DNA from: Pseudevernia furfuracea | Taxonomy: Eukaryota > Ascomycota > Lecanoromycetes > Lecanorales > Parmeliaceae | Reading direction: 5' to 3' | Assembly: GCA_022315425.1 (NCBI GenBank) | Contig: JAIUPT010000028.1 | Coordinates: 434,001 to 498,000 of the forward strand | DNA: 64,000 nt | In this document: in pieces, positions 10,700 to 22,495 of the stretch | Layout: every line of letters starts with the position of its first letter | How positions within the stretch are numbered: position 1 is the stretch's first letter | The notes under the pieces: model-generated | Seen by the model: only the letters and a program-made list of their open reading frames with translations | The model's database searches: none | Told to the model about the DNA's origin: nothing | Position numbers and translations under genes: made by a program

Positions 10700-12868
10700 C
10701 TTCGTCTTCGCTTCTTTAACTTTTCGAAAGCGTTTTATAACTTTTATAAATATTTTATATCTTTCTCTAATACTTATTAATTATACTTATAAAAATATTT
10801 AGTTTAACGAATAAGATATTTTATCTCACTCTTACGCTTTCGCTTATTTAAGATCTTTTCGATCTTTTATTCTTCTTTATTATCTATTAATTTCGCTATT
10901 ATATATATTAATATCGTATTATTATCTCTACGACGATAGAGTTTTAATAGTGATATATAAAAAACGTTATATATGCGATAAATTAACGAAAGCGCTAATC
11001 GATAAGCTTGCTTATCTACGACATTTCGAATAATAAATAAGTCAATTATCTTATTCGAAAGCTTCTTATTTGATCGTTTTTGTTTGAGATTCTTGATTAA
11101 TAATATTATCAAGTCTTCTTTTTAAAAGAATTATACTTAATGCTTTTTGTTATACGTTTTCGCTTACGATTCGAATACTTTTTATTAACGTTTTATAAGC
11201 TCTTCTCGTAACGTATAAATTTCTTTCACACGTTCTTTCGCTACTAATATCTTCTCTTAAGAAGAATCGTTCTCGATTCTCAATTTAAAGTCGAGATTAT
11301 AGTCGTATATTATATAAAATAAACTATAATTTAACGTCTTATATTGACTTTGTTGATAGATATACTCGACTATAAATAAGAGATTCGCTTAGTCGTTTTG
11401 TTGCTCGTTGCAAAAAACTCGAAGATAGTGTTTTAAGATTTAATTTTGTCGTTCGATTTGATTATTAGTTTGAGAATAAAAGATAGTGCTTAGTCTACGT
11501 TTTATCTTTATTTGATAACAGACTTGTAATTAAAACGCACTCGTAAACACAGAATCACGATTAGTGACTATATCTTTTAATGAGTCAAATCGAAGAAAGA
11601 TTTCTTTCATAAGCAGCTATTCGAGATCGAAGACATTGATTTTCTTTGTGATTAATAGATATCTCATCATTTTGATATATCTATCGACGATTATAAGAAT
11701 CGCATCGTAAACGCAGTCTCTGCGTCGACTTGAAGAAAGATTCGTAATGAAATTTATTGTAATTTTCTTTTAAGGACGACTTGATTGAGAAAGCGCACTT
11801 AGCTCGTTATATAAACGATATCGCTTTATCTTTACTCTCTAACAGATATCATATATATTTATATATGATTTTACGTCTGTCTTAATACTATCTCAATAGT
11901 ATTTTCTAGTTATTAATTTTAATGTCTTATCGATATCGAAATGTTTCGTCAAGAAATCATTATAATGACGTCTTAATAGCTCTTCGCGAACGAAAGTCTC
12001 TTCGAGAACGTACAACATGTTCTTATATCTTAATAGTCTCTAACTATTTCATATTTAAGCTTCGACGTCACTCTTTCGCTTGTTTTACGCTTCGTCTTCT
12101 CTTCGTTATTAAATATAAGAGTCTTTTAGCTAAAGTGCTTTAATAAGCTCGAAGATGAACTTGTTACTGAGATCATATATCGTTTCGCTTATTGTCGCAA
12201 TGTGAACTACTAAGCGTGAGACGAGCTATTTATAATTAATAGTCTCAGCAATAGAGTTAAGCTGCGCGATAGCTACGTTACGTATACTTTAAGTAAGTAT
12301 CTCGCTTAAACTCTCTGCTCTCGCAGTTAAAGATTCTCTAAGTCTCGAAGAATATATAATATTAAGATAAGTCTCTTGAATTATAGCTATTATCAAATTT
12401 ATAAGTATTATCTTCTAAGCAGTTACTTCTTCTCTATTATTAGTTATTAGATTATATTATATATTCACGTCTAAACTATATATCGCAAAGAGAGACTCAA
12501 CGTTTGAGCTGCGCTTCGTATACTTATAACTCTTATTTTATTTATACGCTATTCGAATAACAGCAAATATGAGACTTATTAGATCTTTTATCGCTGTCAA
12601 TTTCTGTTATAACGTTGATAACAGTCGATTTAGCGACTCGTTTTCATTCTTATAATTAGATCGTCTTAACGACGTATCGACTGAATTTGTTTTTTCTGAT
12701 CTGTGTGTAATAAAAAAATTAAACATTAATAACTTCATTGCTTATTTAACTTGTCGTTTATTTAAACTCGCTATTCTCATAAAGTACTTTAAATTGTTAT
12801 AATTCGTAAGTACTTTTATAGAATAAAAACTCTCTTTTAAATAATAACGTTACTATTTAAAGATCGTT
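10700..12868 (-). pseudogene. RNase H end, integrase and chromodomain relic of element G
   Basis: Read on the minus strand from 12,868. RNase H C-terminal pieces come first (YNNLKYFMRIASLNKRQVK-like). An integrase core with many stops follows, then the conserved integrase C-terminal segment DKQAYRLALSLIYRIYNVFY at 11,112-10,867. It leads directly into a chromodomain relic (KRKSEIKYLIR...YS) ending near 10,700. Chromodomains of this position direct integration to marked chromatin in chromoviruses. The mirrored copy at 25,136-26,300 is colinear. Confidence 0.75.
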
Positions 12869-12873
12869 ACGAT

Positions 12874-15741
12874 TGTTAGAATTAGATTTAGAAGAATTAT
12901 AGAGATATGAGTAAACGAGAATAAAGAGTCTATCGAACTATTTAGAAGAAAGTCTCTGTATATATAAAAGACAAGATCTTCGCCAAGACTAGACTAGGCT
13001 TTAATGGGCCTAGCGCCTAGCAGGTGTCAAGAGGATATAGAGTACGATTGTAACACTACTCTCTCCTCGAAGAAGCGCTGGTTCTCAGTGCGATAGACAG
13101 ATGTGTGTCTTCGAAAGAAAAGAAGAAGAAAATATAAACGTTATATATGCTTGATTGCTGAAAAATCATAAAAAATAAAGAACTTTTGACTCTAGCGCTC
13201 GCTTTCTCGATGACTCTAACGATGAATTTTCGACGATAATATCTTTAACGATATTATGTCGCTAGCGTGACGTTATGCGATAACAGAGATTTTAAAATAA
13301 TCTTTATTGACGAAGAATTAAAGAAATAATAATCAAGAAGATATTTTGCTCTATAACAGTCATTTGATATTCGAATTTCGAATAGAGAAGAAATTCAAAA
13401 ATGAAGATCTGTGATTAACTAAGATCTTTCGAATCGCTCGAATCTTAAACCTTAATTCAATATCAAATGAGTTTTTGACGCTGACGCAGTCTTCTTCTTG
13501 AGATCAAATTCAGCGAGAGCGACGACGTTATTAATAATAAGCTTCGAGTCTTCGACTATAACGTCGTCGATAGTCATAGACTATAGCTCGAGAGGAGACG
13601 AAGAAGATAGCTATTATATGACGTTATTATTAAGTAATTAGTCGCTGAGTATTCGAATTTGCTTAAGTGAAAAATGAGTCTTGACGCTTTTCTAAAATGA
13701 TCTGAAATCGCTCAAAAACATCATGTTCGAGATTTAATCGAATCGCATGTTGATTTGAGCGCGCTAGGTCAAATTTAGTCGCTCTATCAGTTAGCGATTT
13801 TTAAAATAGATGCTTGTGACTAATCTTAACACTATTGTCATAGATATCTCTAATATTTCAAATCATATATTTTCTAAGTACTCAGTTCAGCGATTAACGA
13901 TTTGTCGTGCTTTTAACTATAGATTTAGTTTATTATAACAAGTTCGTCGTCTTCGTCTCATTATAAAAGTTTATAAAAGTCGAGAGTAGAGTCTGAGCGT
14001 ATAATAATAACGTATTTGTTCTTCTTTACGTAAGTCTCAGCTTTTGCTTTAACGTATTGCTCGACGAATCTCGTTACTTTTCTCTTAGTCAGACTCTTAG
14101 CAAATTGTTCATAATAAAGTTATCTTATTATTATGTACGTCTTTAGCTGAAGTTTTATCTTTATTATATAAGTGTTTAAAATATCGTCTTGATCAATAAA
14201 ACGAAGCTCTGATTTTCTTATAAGATGTCTTATAAGATTAGCTTCGAAAGCATAACGACTAGCGAATTTCATGAAGATTCTATAAAAGTCTAAAAAAGGT
14301 TAATTGCTTTACGTTATTTTCTCGAAAGTACGTCAATTTATGTCTTCAATAATAAATAAAGATACTTCGTATAAATCGATAAGATGATCTAGAAGTTCGT
14401 TAACGATAAAATAAGAACGATATCGTCGTTTAATAGATACGTGTTGACTTGTCTCTCTCTCGAGACGTGTAATAATGTATATAATCTTGAATAACTCGAG
14501 AGAATAGTGATCATTATTGTGATTTAGTTTGTTTAGTATTCTCATTTTTTAGTTATCAAATTGAACGTGAATATTAATGTCGATGAAAATAGATAAATTC
14601 GATAGTCTTAAACTAAGTGTTAATCTTAATAACTATCTAAGAGGCGAGAGAGATCGTTATTTTAGCGATTTAAAATCTCGTGATCGAGAAAAATATAAAG
14701 ATTTCGAGATGTTAGACTATTGAATATAATATCGCTAATAGAGATTCTCAGCAGATAAGAATCGCTGTACTCTTGATATTCGGAGCGAAGGCGAATTTAA
14801 TAATAAGAATTTGATATGTAGGTCTTCGAATATAAGATAGAATTAATCGCGACGATATATAGAGGAGTTTGATCGCGAATTAGACTTAGAAGAAGAAGAA
14901 GAATTTCGACGTCGATAAGACGAAATGTATTTGATAGAGAGAAATAGCTAAGCGGAGAAAGAAGTCATTGTAGAGTTTTTGAGTTACGGGATATCGATTT
15001 TCTTTGTTTCTCATATAACCTTTTTATTTGTTAATCATTTGACGTCTAACAAAGAATACGAATGCTTTGAAGTGTGTTCTTTGTGACGATGTTATTCTAA
15101 GAGAGTGATTTGTTAACAAATTCGAGTGTGAAGATTAGACGAGGTAGAATTTGCGGGTAGAGAAGGGATATCAACATAGAGAAGATTTTCTTGCGAAGAG
15201 TATTATAAAGGCGTTCGTTGATCAAATTAAGTGCCGTTAAGAATACGAATAGTTGAATGTGTATTCTTTTAAGGGTCTCAAGGTTCGACGTTAATTAATT
15301 GTCTTATTGTAGACTTGTTGCGAGGAAATTCGATAACGCGAAGCGAAGAAGGATTTCTTATAAAGATACTATAAAGACGTAATGAAGATGTAATAAAGTT
15401 TCTTTCGAATGATGTAGGTGATTTATAATGTAATGTGATATCTATATAATAGAAATACTTAGTGTATTCTTTATTAGACTCGATTACTTGCTTCGAGTAG
15501 AAAGAAATAAGCTCGTTAATTCTCTTCGTCGAGTGACGTACGAAGAAGACTCTTTATAATGTTAGAATTAGATCTAAAAGAATTATAGAGATATGAGTAG
15601 ACGAGAATAAAGAGTTTATCGAACTATTTAGAAGAGAGACTCTGTATATATAGAAGATAAGATCTTCGTCAAGATTAGACTAGACTTCAATGAGTCTAGC
15701 GTCTAGTAGATGTTAAGAAAATGCAGAGTACGATCGTAACA
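12874..15741 (-). mobile_element. Non-autonomous LTR element B1, complete
   Basis: Two 182-bp LTRs (12,874-13,055 and 15,560-15,741), TGTTAGAATTAGAT...GATYGTAACA on the plus strand, flanked by the 5-bp duplication ACGAT (12,869-12,873 and 15,742-15,746). It is inserted in the RNase H part of element G. The internal region has a gag-like relic (14,545-14,333, minus) but no protease, reverse transcriptase or integrase. It is the RIP-mutated counterpart of B3 at 29,262. Confidence 0.85.
14333..14545 (-). pseudogene. Gag-like relic of element B1
   Basis: A 70-residue open piece beginning MRILNKLNHNNDHYSLELFK, with ARLERETSQHVS-like and ELLDHLIDLYE segments, resembles the capsid-region gag of fungal gypsy elements. 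Colinear copies occur at 23,892-24,104 and 30,312-30,524. Confidence 0.65.
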
Positions 15742-15746
15742 ACGAT

Positions 15747-17300
15747 AACGAGTAGCTTCTAATTATGAATCTCATAATTTCGCTCTACAGAAATCATTTT
15801 TCGAGAATAAAATGTAATTAAGTATTATTACTTATTGTTATTTTGTAACTGAATTAAAATACCTATTAGATCGAAATCTGAAGTATTCGTTTTCACTCTG
15901 ATAAGAAGTTCTGAATCAAAGTGATATAGAAGAGACGCTTTCATAAAGACTTCGCGAAGTCGTCGAAATGTCTTCTTCGCCTCAATAGATCAATCAAAAG
16001 ATTCTATCTTAATTTTCTTGATACTTCTCTTAAGCAAGTTTGTGAGTGATTTAACAATTTAAAAGTAGTAATAAATAAATCTTCGATAGAAATTTATAAA
16101 GCTCAAAAAGATTTATATCTTATAAAAGAACTTAGATCTCGATTACTTTTAAATTGCTTTCACTCTGCGTTTGTTCATTGCGACGTTATCGATAAATATT
16201 ATAAAGTCTAGAAATTCGACTTCTATGATGAAGAACTCACATTTCTTCAAACTTACATATAGACTAAAACGTCTTAGTCTCTTAAGCACTTGCTTAATAT
16301 GATCTAAATGTTCTTCTTGCGAACTCGAATAAATTAAAATATCGTTAAGATAAACAACGCAAAAATTGTTAATTAGACTCGTTAACGACTTGTTAATATA
16401 AGTCTGAAAGGTCGCAGAGACGTTAATTAGATTAAATAACATTATCAAGTACTCAAAGTGATCATAACGCGTACGAAACGCAGTCTTTCACTTATCGCCC
16501 TTACGAATTCGAATACGATAATACGTATTCTTAAGATTCAATTTTGTGAATCTCTTGACTTCATTTAGACGATTTAGAGTCTCACTAATTAAAGATAAAG
16601 AGTGACGATTTTTTATCGTAATGTTAATAGCGAGATCAAGAGAATAGTTATCGTATAAGCTCGAAAGTTGTTAAGCGTAATCGAATCGCTTGATATACGC
16701 ATATCAAGCGAATTCTTGACGTGAGAAGCTTAAGAGAGTTATGCTTCGAAGTTTCTTATATATCTTCGCTAAGTTCACATTGTTATATAATTCTAGTCTG
16801 TCTATATATATTTATATTATATAAGTTAGTCTAACACGTAACTTTGTTTAACTCTCGATAGTCGATATATAGTCGTAAGTCGTTATTCTTTTTTGATACG
16901 AAAAGAATAAGAGACTCTGCTAAGCTCGTTGAATACTAAATTTAGTCTTTCGCTAAGATATCGTCTAAATATGTTCTTAGTGTCGCTAACTCGATGTTAG
17001 ATAGATTATATAATGAATCAAATAATGATTTCGCTATAGTCTTAATGATATAATCACGTTCTTCGTGCGACGAAAGTCGATCGACTTCTTCGATTGAAAA
17101 TACGTCTTCGTATTCGCGTAACTTCTCTAACAATTTTGAAGTAGCGTCTGCGAGCTGCGATTATAATATATTCGTTAAGACTTTATTAATGTAATGTTTT
17201 CTTGCTGACGCATCAAAAATATCTATAATCACTAAAGTATACACTGACTTTTCTCCCTTCAATGCGTTAATAAAATCTTAAGATAAAAGTATTTTATACG
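15747..17300 (-). pseudogene. Reverse transcriptase/RNase H relic of element G
   Basis: On the minus strand, 17,133-16,942 (MLEKLREYEDVFSIEEVDRL ... NIELATLRTYLDDILAKD) is the protease-RT linker. After the solo LTR at 16,836-16,622 the RT resumes with TIKNRHSLSLISETLNRL-like sequence. The catalytic segment at 16,448-16,149 reads VVYLNDILIYSSSQEEHLDH; the usual YLDD is changed to YLND. RNase H begins near 15,900 and is cut by B1 at 15,746. Confidence 0.85.
16622..16836 (-). mobile_element. Solo LTR (family E) inside RT of element G
   Basis: 215 bp, on the plus strand TGTTAATAGCGAGATC...TTAGTCTAACA, flanked by the duplication CGTAA (16,617-16,621 and 16,837-16,841). It lacks about 60 bp of the middle of the LTR compared with the copy at 21,349. 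It is opposite in orientation to the LTRs of the host element. Confidence 0.85.
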
Positions 17301-17599
17301 TATACGCATCGACATTAAAGCGTTAGATTCTCTTAATAATATTAATTACGATATCTTCGTCTATTAATGTCGATAGCTTCAATACAAAGAGTGAATTATC
17401 TTCTTTTACGATAACATAAAAGATATACGAATATCGCTTTATATGACTTCAATTATCTTATAACTCATAATATATAAGATAGACGATATAGCAAAAGATC
17501 GTGTTGTTATTTATCTATTTGATACTTGATAAAGACGCTTTGACTAATTCGAGATTATACTCGAGAGCAAAGCGTTAATTAATCATATTAACTTCGATC

Positions 17600-20500
17600 T
17601 CGTTGTTAAATTGTATTAAAGTCGATATTAGAGTTGCTTCTCGATCTTCTATAATCACTTTCTTTAAGAAAATTATACTAAATATCGAAATGACTTCTTA
17701 TTTTGTTCTCGTCGTTAAGAAGTCTTCGACGAGAGTCTTTCTTTTCTCGACGAAGATAACTCGATAACATAAGTATCAATATTTTTAACGTTATCGATAG
17801 ACACACGATTAACGTCGTCTGTCTTGAGTTGTCGATATTCGTTTACGTAATGTCCCTTCTTATAACAGTTATAGTATTCGACTATCTTTGTTACGAGCGT
17901 ACCCCGCATCCCTTTGACACATGTCTTTCTTTGACACTTCCCTTTTAGGCTTAGCGTGTCTTGGTAGATTCACTCCGCCATATATATATGGCTCTCTCTC
18001 CCAGTTCATAGTTGCTTCTTATCTAGTTGTCTTATTCTATACACCTACATGACTTAACTCTATACTGGTTCTGACACTATAACTAGATCACCCTCACTTT
18101 ATTCGTTTTTTTGACAGCAAGCGAATTCAAAGAAATTTGCTGACAGGAGCTTTATCAAGAGACTAAGTGAGATCAAGACATCTTCGAATTGAGGTCAATA
18201 TCGATCATTGAGATATCGTATCCCTGAGTCTACTCATCATACGGGCAGAGAATTGTTTATCAAGAGACTAAGTGAGATCAAGACATTATTAACATCGATT
18301 GAGATCAATATCGATCATTGAGATAGACATCTCTGAGTCTGACCATCAGACGACAAGGGGGAGAATCGTCTTGTGTATAGTGAGTAAGAATAAAGAAGTT
18401 ACTAAATTATTCGTACGACTTAGCGAATTAAAAGAAAATCGTCAAAATAATCTCCTCACCCCACAGCGAGCCTACTATAAGATAACGAGATTAGATTCGA
18501 AGACACTCAAAACAACAGCAAACGCACGACCTCTTCATTAAGCATATCGACCATACAACACGAAAAGAAGTCGTATTCTATCCCGTCTAAGCTTCACATC
18601 TGAATTTCTCAACATATCATCGCAAATAATATTCTTTAGAGCACTTATATTCTTTACGAGATGTCAAACGAGCAATCAAAGAAATCAAGTGAGAACAAAG
18701 AAAACGAACGACAAGTGAGTCTACTACAATGACACAACATATTCGATTCTTTCTTTTCTCTTTCTATTATTTTCACGATATAACGAATTACAACACAAAT
18801 TCTACGAATTAGGCGCTTAAGTTACGGGCGTAATCTATGTTAGACAGGTCATTGATAGCGGAGTACTCGTTATCGATCTTAGAACGGATGTCAAGAACTT
18901 AGTATTGATGAGACACTAACAGTCGAAGCGATAGGCCTACGAAGCGAATGAATGTAATGAATAACACTATGAAACAACACAGCGACGGACGTTGAATAAC
19001 AAGAGACTATGATTAGAAAATGAATAGAAGATAGATATTTGATGACAAGAGCTTGAGAAGCACAGAGCAAATCTACAATAATACTCCCAGAATAGACTAT
19101 CAGCAGAAGTTGAGGTGGAAAACATATTTGCATACGATGGATTTTTTCGATTCTACATGAACAATATGAACAAAGCAATGTGACTGCAGCAGACATGAAC
19201 AATGCTAACATGAACGACAAAGCAATGTGACTGCTATCTGCTGAACAATATAAACAACTCTGACTAGACTGCATTCGGCCTAGCGCACTCAAATCAGCAT
19301 GCGATCCGGTCAAACCTCGAACATGGTGTTTTTGAGCGATTTCAGGCCATTTCAGAACGGCGTCAAGACTTCATTTTTCACTCAGGCAAATTCGAATGCT
19401 CAGCGACTTGATACTCAATAATAACGTCATATGACATCTACCTTCTTCGCCTCCCCCCGAGCTATAGTCTATGACTGTCGACGACGTTATAGCCGAAGGC
19501 CTCAAGCGTGTTGTTGATGACGTCGTCGCCCTCGATGAATTTGATCCCAGGGAGAAGACCACTCAGCTGCCCCAGAAGGATTTGATATTAATTTAAGATT
19601 TAAGGTTCGGGCGATTCGGAAGGCCTCAGCCAATCACAGGCCTTCATTCAGCAACTTTCTTCTCCGGCCGCAAATTCAATATCAGCTGCCCAGCCTACAT
19701 CAAAAACCATTCTTGGTCATTATTTCTTCAACTCTTCACCAATGGAGGTCATTTTAACACCTCTGCAATCGCATAACGTCATGCTAGCGACATGGCATCG
19801 TCAAGACGTCACCGGAGAGACTTGGGATCAGCACTGCGACTGAGGATTGCGTCGACGGATATCATGTTTCTGCTTTTGTTCTTTCTTTCATATGCATAGC
19901 GAGCGACTATGAGCGAGCGACTATAGCCATGAGGATATGTCTTTTCGAAGGGGGGGGGTAGTGTTACGAGCGTACCCCGCATCCCTTTGACACATGTCTT
20001 TCTTTGACACTTCCCTTTTAGGCTTAGCGTGTCTTGGTAGGTTCACTCCGTTATACATATATGGCTCTCCCTCCCAGTTCATAGTTGCTTCTTATCTAGT
20101 TGTCTTATTCTATACACCTACATGACTTGACTCTGTACTGATTCTGACAATCTTTAGATACTTCTTGCTTTTCGACGTCTTGTCTCGAGATTTATCTTCG
20201 TTTAAGCGACGCGAAATATTCGCTTTTTTATTCTTACGAGATTACGTCGCTCGTTTATTAGTATTGAGTTTATTTTCTTTCTCGTTTTTCTTATTTCGTC
20301 TTTAATTCGTATTCGAATCGATATCGTTTATATCTCGTCGATTATATAATAAGCGTGCGTTAATTCTCTTATTCGTATTCTTTAGACGAATAATCTAAGC
20401 AATAAGATCTTCTCGCGTCGAGACTATTTGTTTCGTACGAATAATATTATCTTAAAGTTTCGAAAGAAGTCTCGTTATCAACGTCGTAACTCGTTGAATT

Positions 20501-21236
20501 TCGTTCGACGACGATAATTATGTCTTAAGACTGAAAAGATAAATCTCAAATTCAGTTATTAATTAAGATAATCTTTATCGCGCATTCGTATAGATTATAT
20601 TTATCTTTAGCTATTAATTAATTGAATTCTATATTTTGTTAAGCAGAAAAGAGACGAAGTAATTTTAGCTTTCTATCTTGATCGAATTCTTTTCTCGTTC
20701 GTTATGTCACTATTTCTTAAGATCTCTCGCTAGAAATTGTATATATTAAATAATTTTATCGTAATCGTTCAAGAAATACGCTGAGACATTCATAAATGTA
20801 ACTTCGACGTCTCGTATTTAGTCACGATGCTCTCGTCTCGATTTATTATAATAATCGTTAAGATTCTTTGATTTAACACTTCGTCGTTTTATGACATATA
20901 TTAATTCAATATCTGAATAACGTTTTAATTCTACTTGAATATTAGAAGAGTTACGACGAGCATTCGATATATTCGATTCGATATCGTCTTGATTTCGTTT
21001 ATCTGACAATTTCTCTCGTTGAAGAATATTGATCTCTTCGTTAATGTTATTTAGTTATTATCTTTTTACTAGCTGATCTCGACGTTAAGTTATCTGAGTT
21101 AATCGCTCGTTTAAAGTTAGATCGATAACATCGTCTTTCGAAGCAGATATCGATTGTCTTTGACTCTCGAATTTCACGTCAGAGATATAATCTAATTCGT
21201 TTAAATTCATTATCTGTGACTATTCTCTAGACATGA
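17600..21236 (-). pseudogene. Gag relic of element G, split by element A2
   Basis: Minus-strand gag can start at the ATG near 21,236. A recognisable open piece at 21,009-20,818 (RNQDDIESNISNARRNSSNI) is charged and coil-like. The C-terminal zinc knuckle lies at about 17,880-17,820: YYNCYKKGHYVNEYRQLK corresponds to a CX2CX4HX4C knuckle in which the second and last Cys are now Tyr. Element A2 (17,889-20,149) is inserted just upstream of the knuckle. Confidence 0.7.
17889..20149 (+). mobile_element. Young non-autonomous LTR element A2, complete
   Basis: Two 188-bp LTRs (17,889-18,076 and 19,962-20,149), TGTTACGAGCG...TTCTGACA, are flanked by the duplication ATCTT (17,884-17,888 and 20,150-20,154). 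A purine tract TTCGAAGGGGGGGGGTAG precedes the 3' LTR. The 1.9-kb internal region has no reverse transcriptase, protease or integrase, and its short frames (18,299-18,541; 19,313-18,891 minus) match nothing I know. It shares about 450 bp near its 3' end with B elements. Composition is far more normal than the surroundings and the LTRs are nearly identical, so it is young and little touched by RIP. Transposition would need proteins from another element. Confidence 0.9.
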
Positions 21237-21348
21237 TATGCGAGTTAAATAAATCTGCTTCGTTTTCGATACGTTACGATTGCGAGCGAGTGATTGTTAT
21301 TATACTAAGTTCGAATCGCTATCTCTCGATAAGAAGAAGAATTAAAAT

Positions 21349-21615
21349 TGTTAGACTGACTTATATAATATAGATATATATAGACAGACTAGAGTTATAT
21401 AATAATATAAACTTAACGAAGATATATATATTACGTATAGTATATCTAATAATAAGACTAATTCTTAAGAAAGAAAAATAAGAAACTTTGAAGCATAACT
21501 CTCTTAAGCTTCTCACGTCAAGAATTCGCTTAATATGCGTATATTAAGAGATTCGATTACGCTCGATAACTTTCGAGCTTATACGATAACTATTTTCTTA
21601 ATCTCGCTGTTAACA
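21349..21615. mobile_element. Shared family E LTR at the junction of the two G copies
   Basis: On the left it abuts the gag leader of minus-strand G as a proper 5' LTR. On the right it is followed by TTACG and the RT sequence ATAAAAAATCG of a plus-strand G copy, which is exactly the context of the nested solo LTR at 16,622-16,836. One LTR therefore serves two different contexts, as expected of a recombination junction. Confidence 0.8.
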
Positions 21616-22495
21616 TTACGATAAAAAATCGTCACTCTTTATCTTTGATTAGTGAGACTCTAAATCGTTTAAATAAAGTTAAGAGATTCACAAAATTGAA
21701 TCTCAAGAATACGTATTATCGTATTCGAATTCGTAAGGGCGATGAGTGAAAGACTGCGTTTCGTACGCGTTATGATCACTTTGAGTACTTGATAATATTA
21801 TTTGATCTAATCAACGCCTCTGCGACCTTTTAGACTTATATCAACAAGTCGTTAACGAGCCTAATTAACAATTTTTGCGTTGTTTATCTTAACGATATTT
21901 TAATTTATTCGAGTTCGCAAGAAGAACATTTAAATCATATTAAATAAGTGCTTAAGAGACTAAGACGTTTTAGTCTATATGCAAGTTTGAAGAAATGTGA
22001 GTTCTTTATCATAGAAGTCGAATTTCTAGACTTTATAATATTTATCGATAACGTCGCAATGAACAAACGCAGAGTGAAAGCAATTTAGAAGTAATCGAGA
22101 TCTAAGTTCTTTTATAAGATATAAATCTTTTTGAGCTTTATAAATTTCTATCGAAGATTCATTTATTATTACTCTCAAATTGTTAAATCACTTACAAACT
22201 TGCTTAAGAAAAGTATCAAGAGAATTAAGATAGAATCTTTTGATTGATCTATTGAGACGAAGAAGACATTTCGACGACTTCGCGAAGTCTTTATAAAAGC
22301 GTCTCTTCTATATCACTTTGATTCAGAACTTCTTATTAGAGTGAAAACGAATACTTTAGATTTCGATCTAATAGGTATTTTAATTCAGTTACAAAATAAC
22401 AATAAGTAATAATACTTAATTACATTTTATTCTCGAAAAATGATTTCTGTAGAGCGAAATTATGAGATTCATAATTAGAAGCTACTCGTTATCGT
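21616..22495 (+). pseudogene. RT/RNase H relic of the second G copy
   Basis: Reads TIKNRHSLSLISETLNRL, then FCVVYLNDILIYSSSQEEHL (about 21,870-21,930), the connection domain and the start of RNase H up to the B2 LTR. In-frame stops sit at former Gln/Trp codons. The catalytic YLDD is YLND here too, so the change predates the duplication or RIP hit both. Confidence 0.8.

Larger units (their letters stand above)
8634..21615 (-). mobile_element. Ty3/gypsy chromovirus G, minus strand, with nested insertions
   Basis: Direct LTR copies (8,634-8,908 and 21,349-21,615) bracket an internal region read on the minus strand: gag, protease, reverse transcriptase, RNase H, integrase and chromodomain, then a long opposite-strand frame before the 3' LTR. 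A purine-rich tract (AAAGAGAGAAGATCA on the minus strand) abuts the 3' LTR, and gag can start at an ATG near 21,236. Three later insertions sit inside: B1 (12,874-15,741, in RNase H), a solo LTR (16,622-16,836, in RT) and A2 (17,889-20,149, in the gag zinc knuckle). Without them the element is about 7.5 kb. Heavily RIP-mutated. Its outer ends lack a matching TSD. Confidence 0.8.

Noticed and set aside
18891..19313. Minus-strand 140-codon frame in A2 with many Cys and hydrophobic residues
   Set aside because: The A2 element is plus-oriented and the frame has no family resemblance. It starts in the module shared with B elements but is not kept open there.
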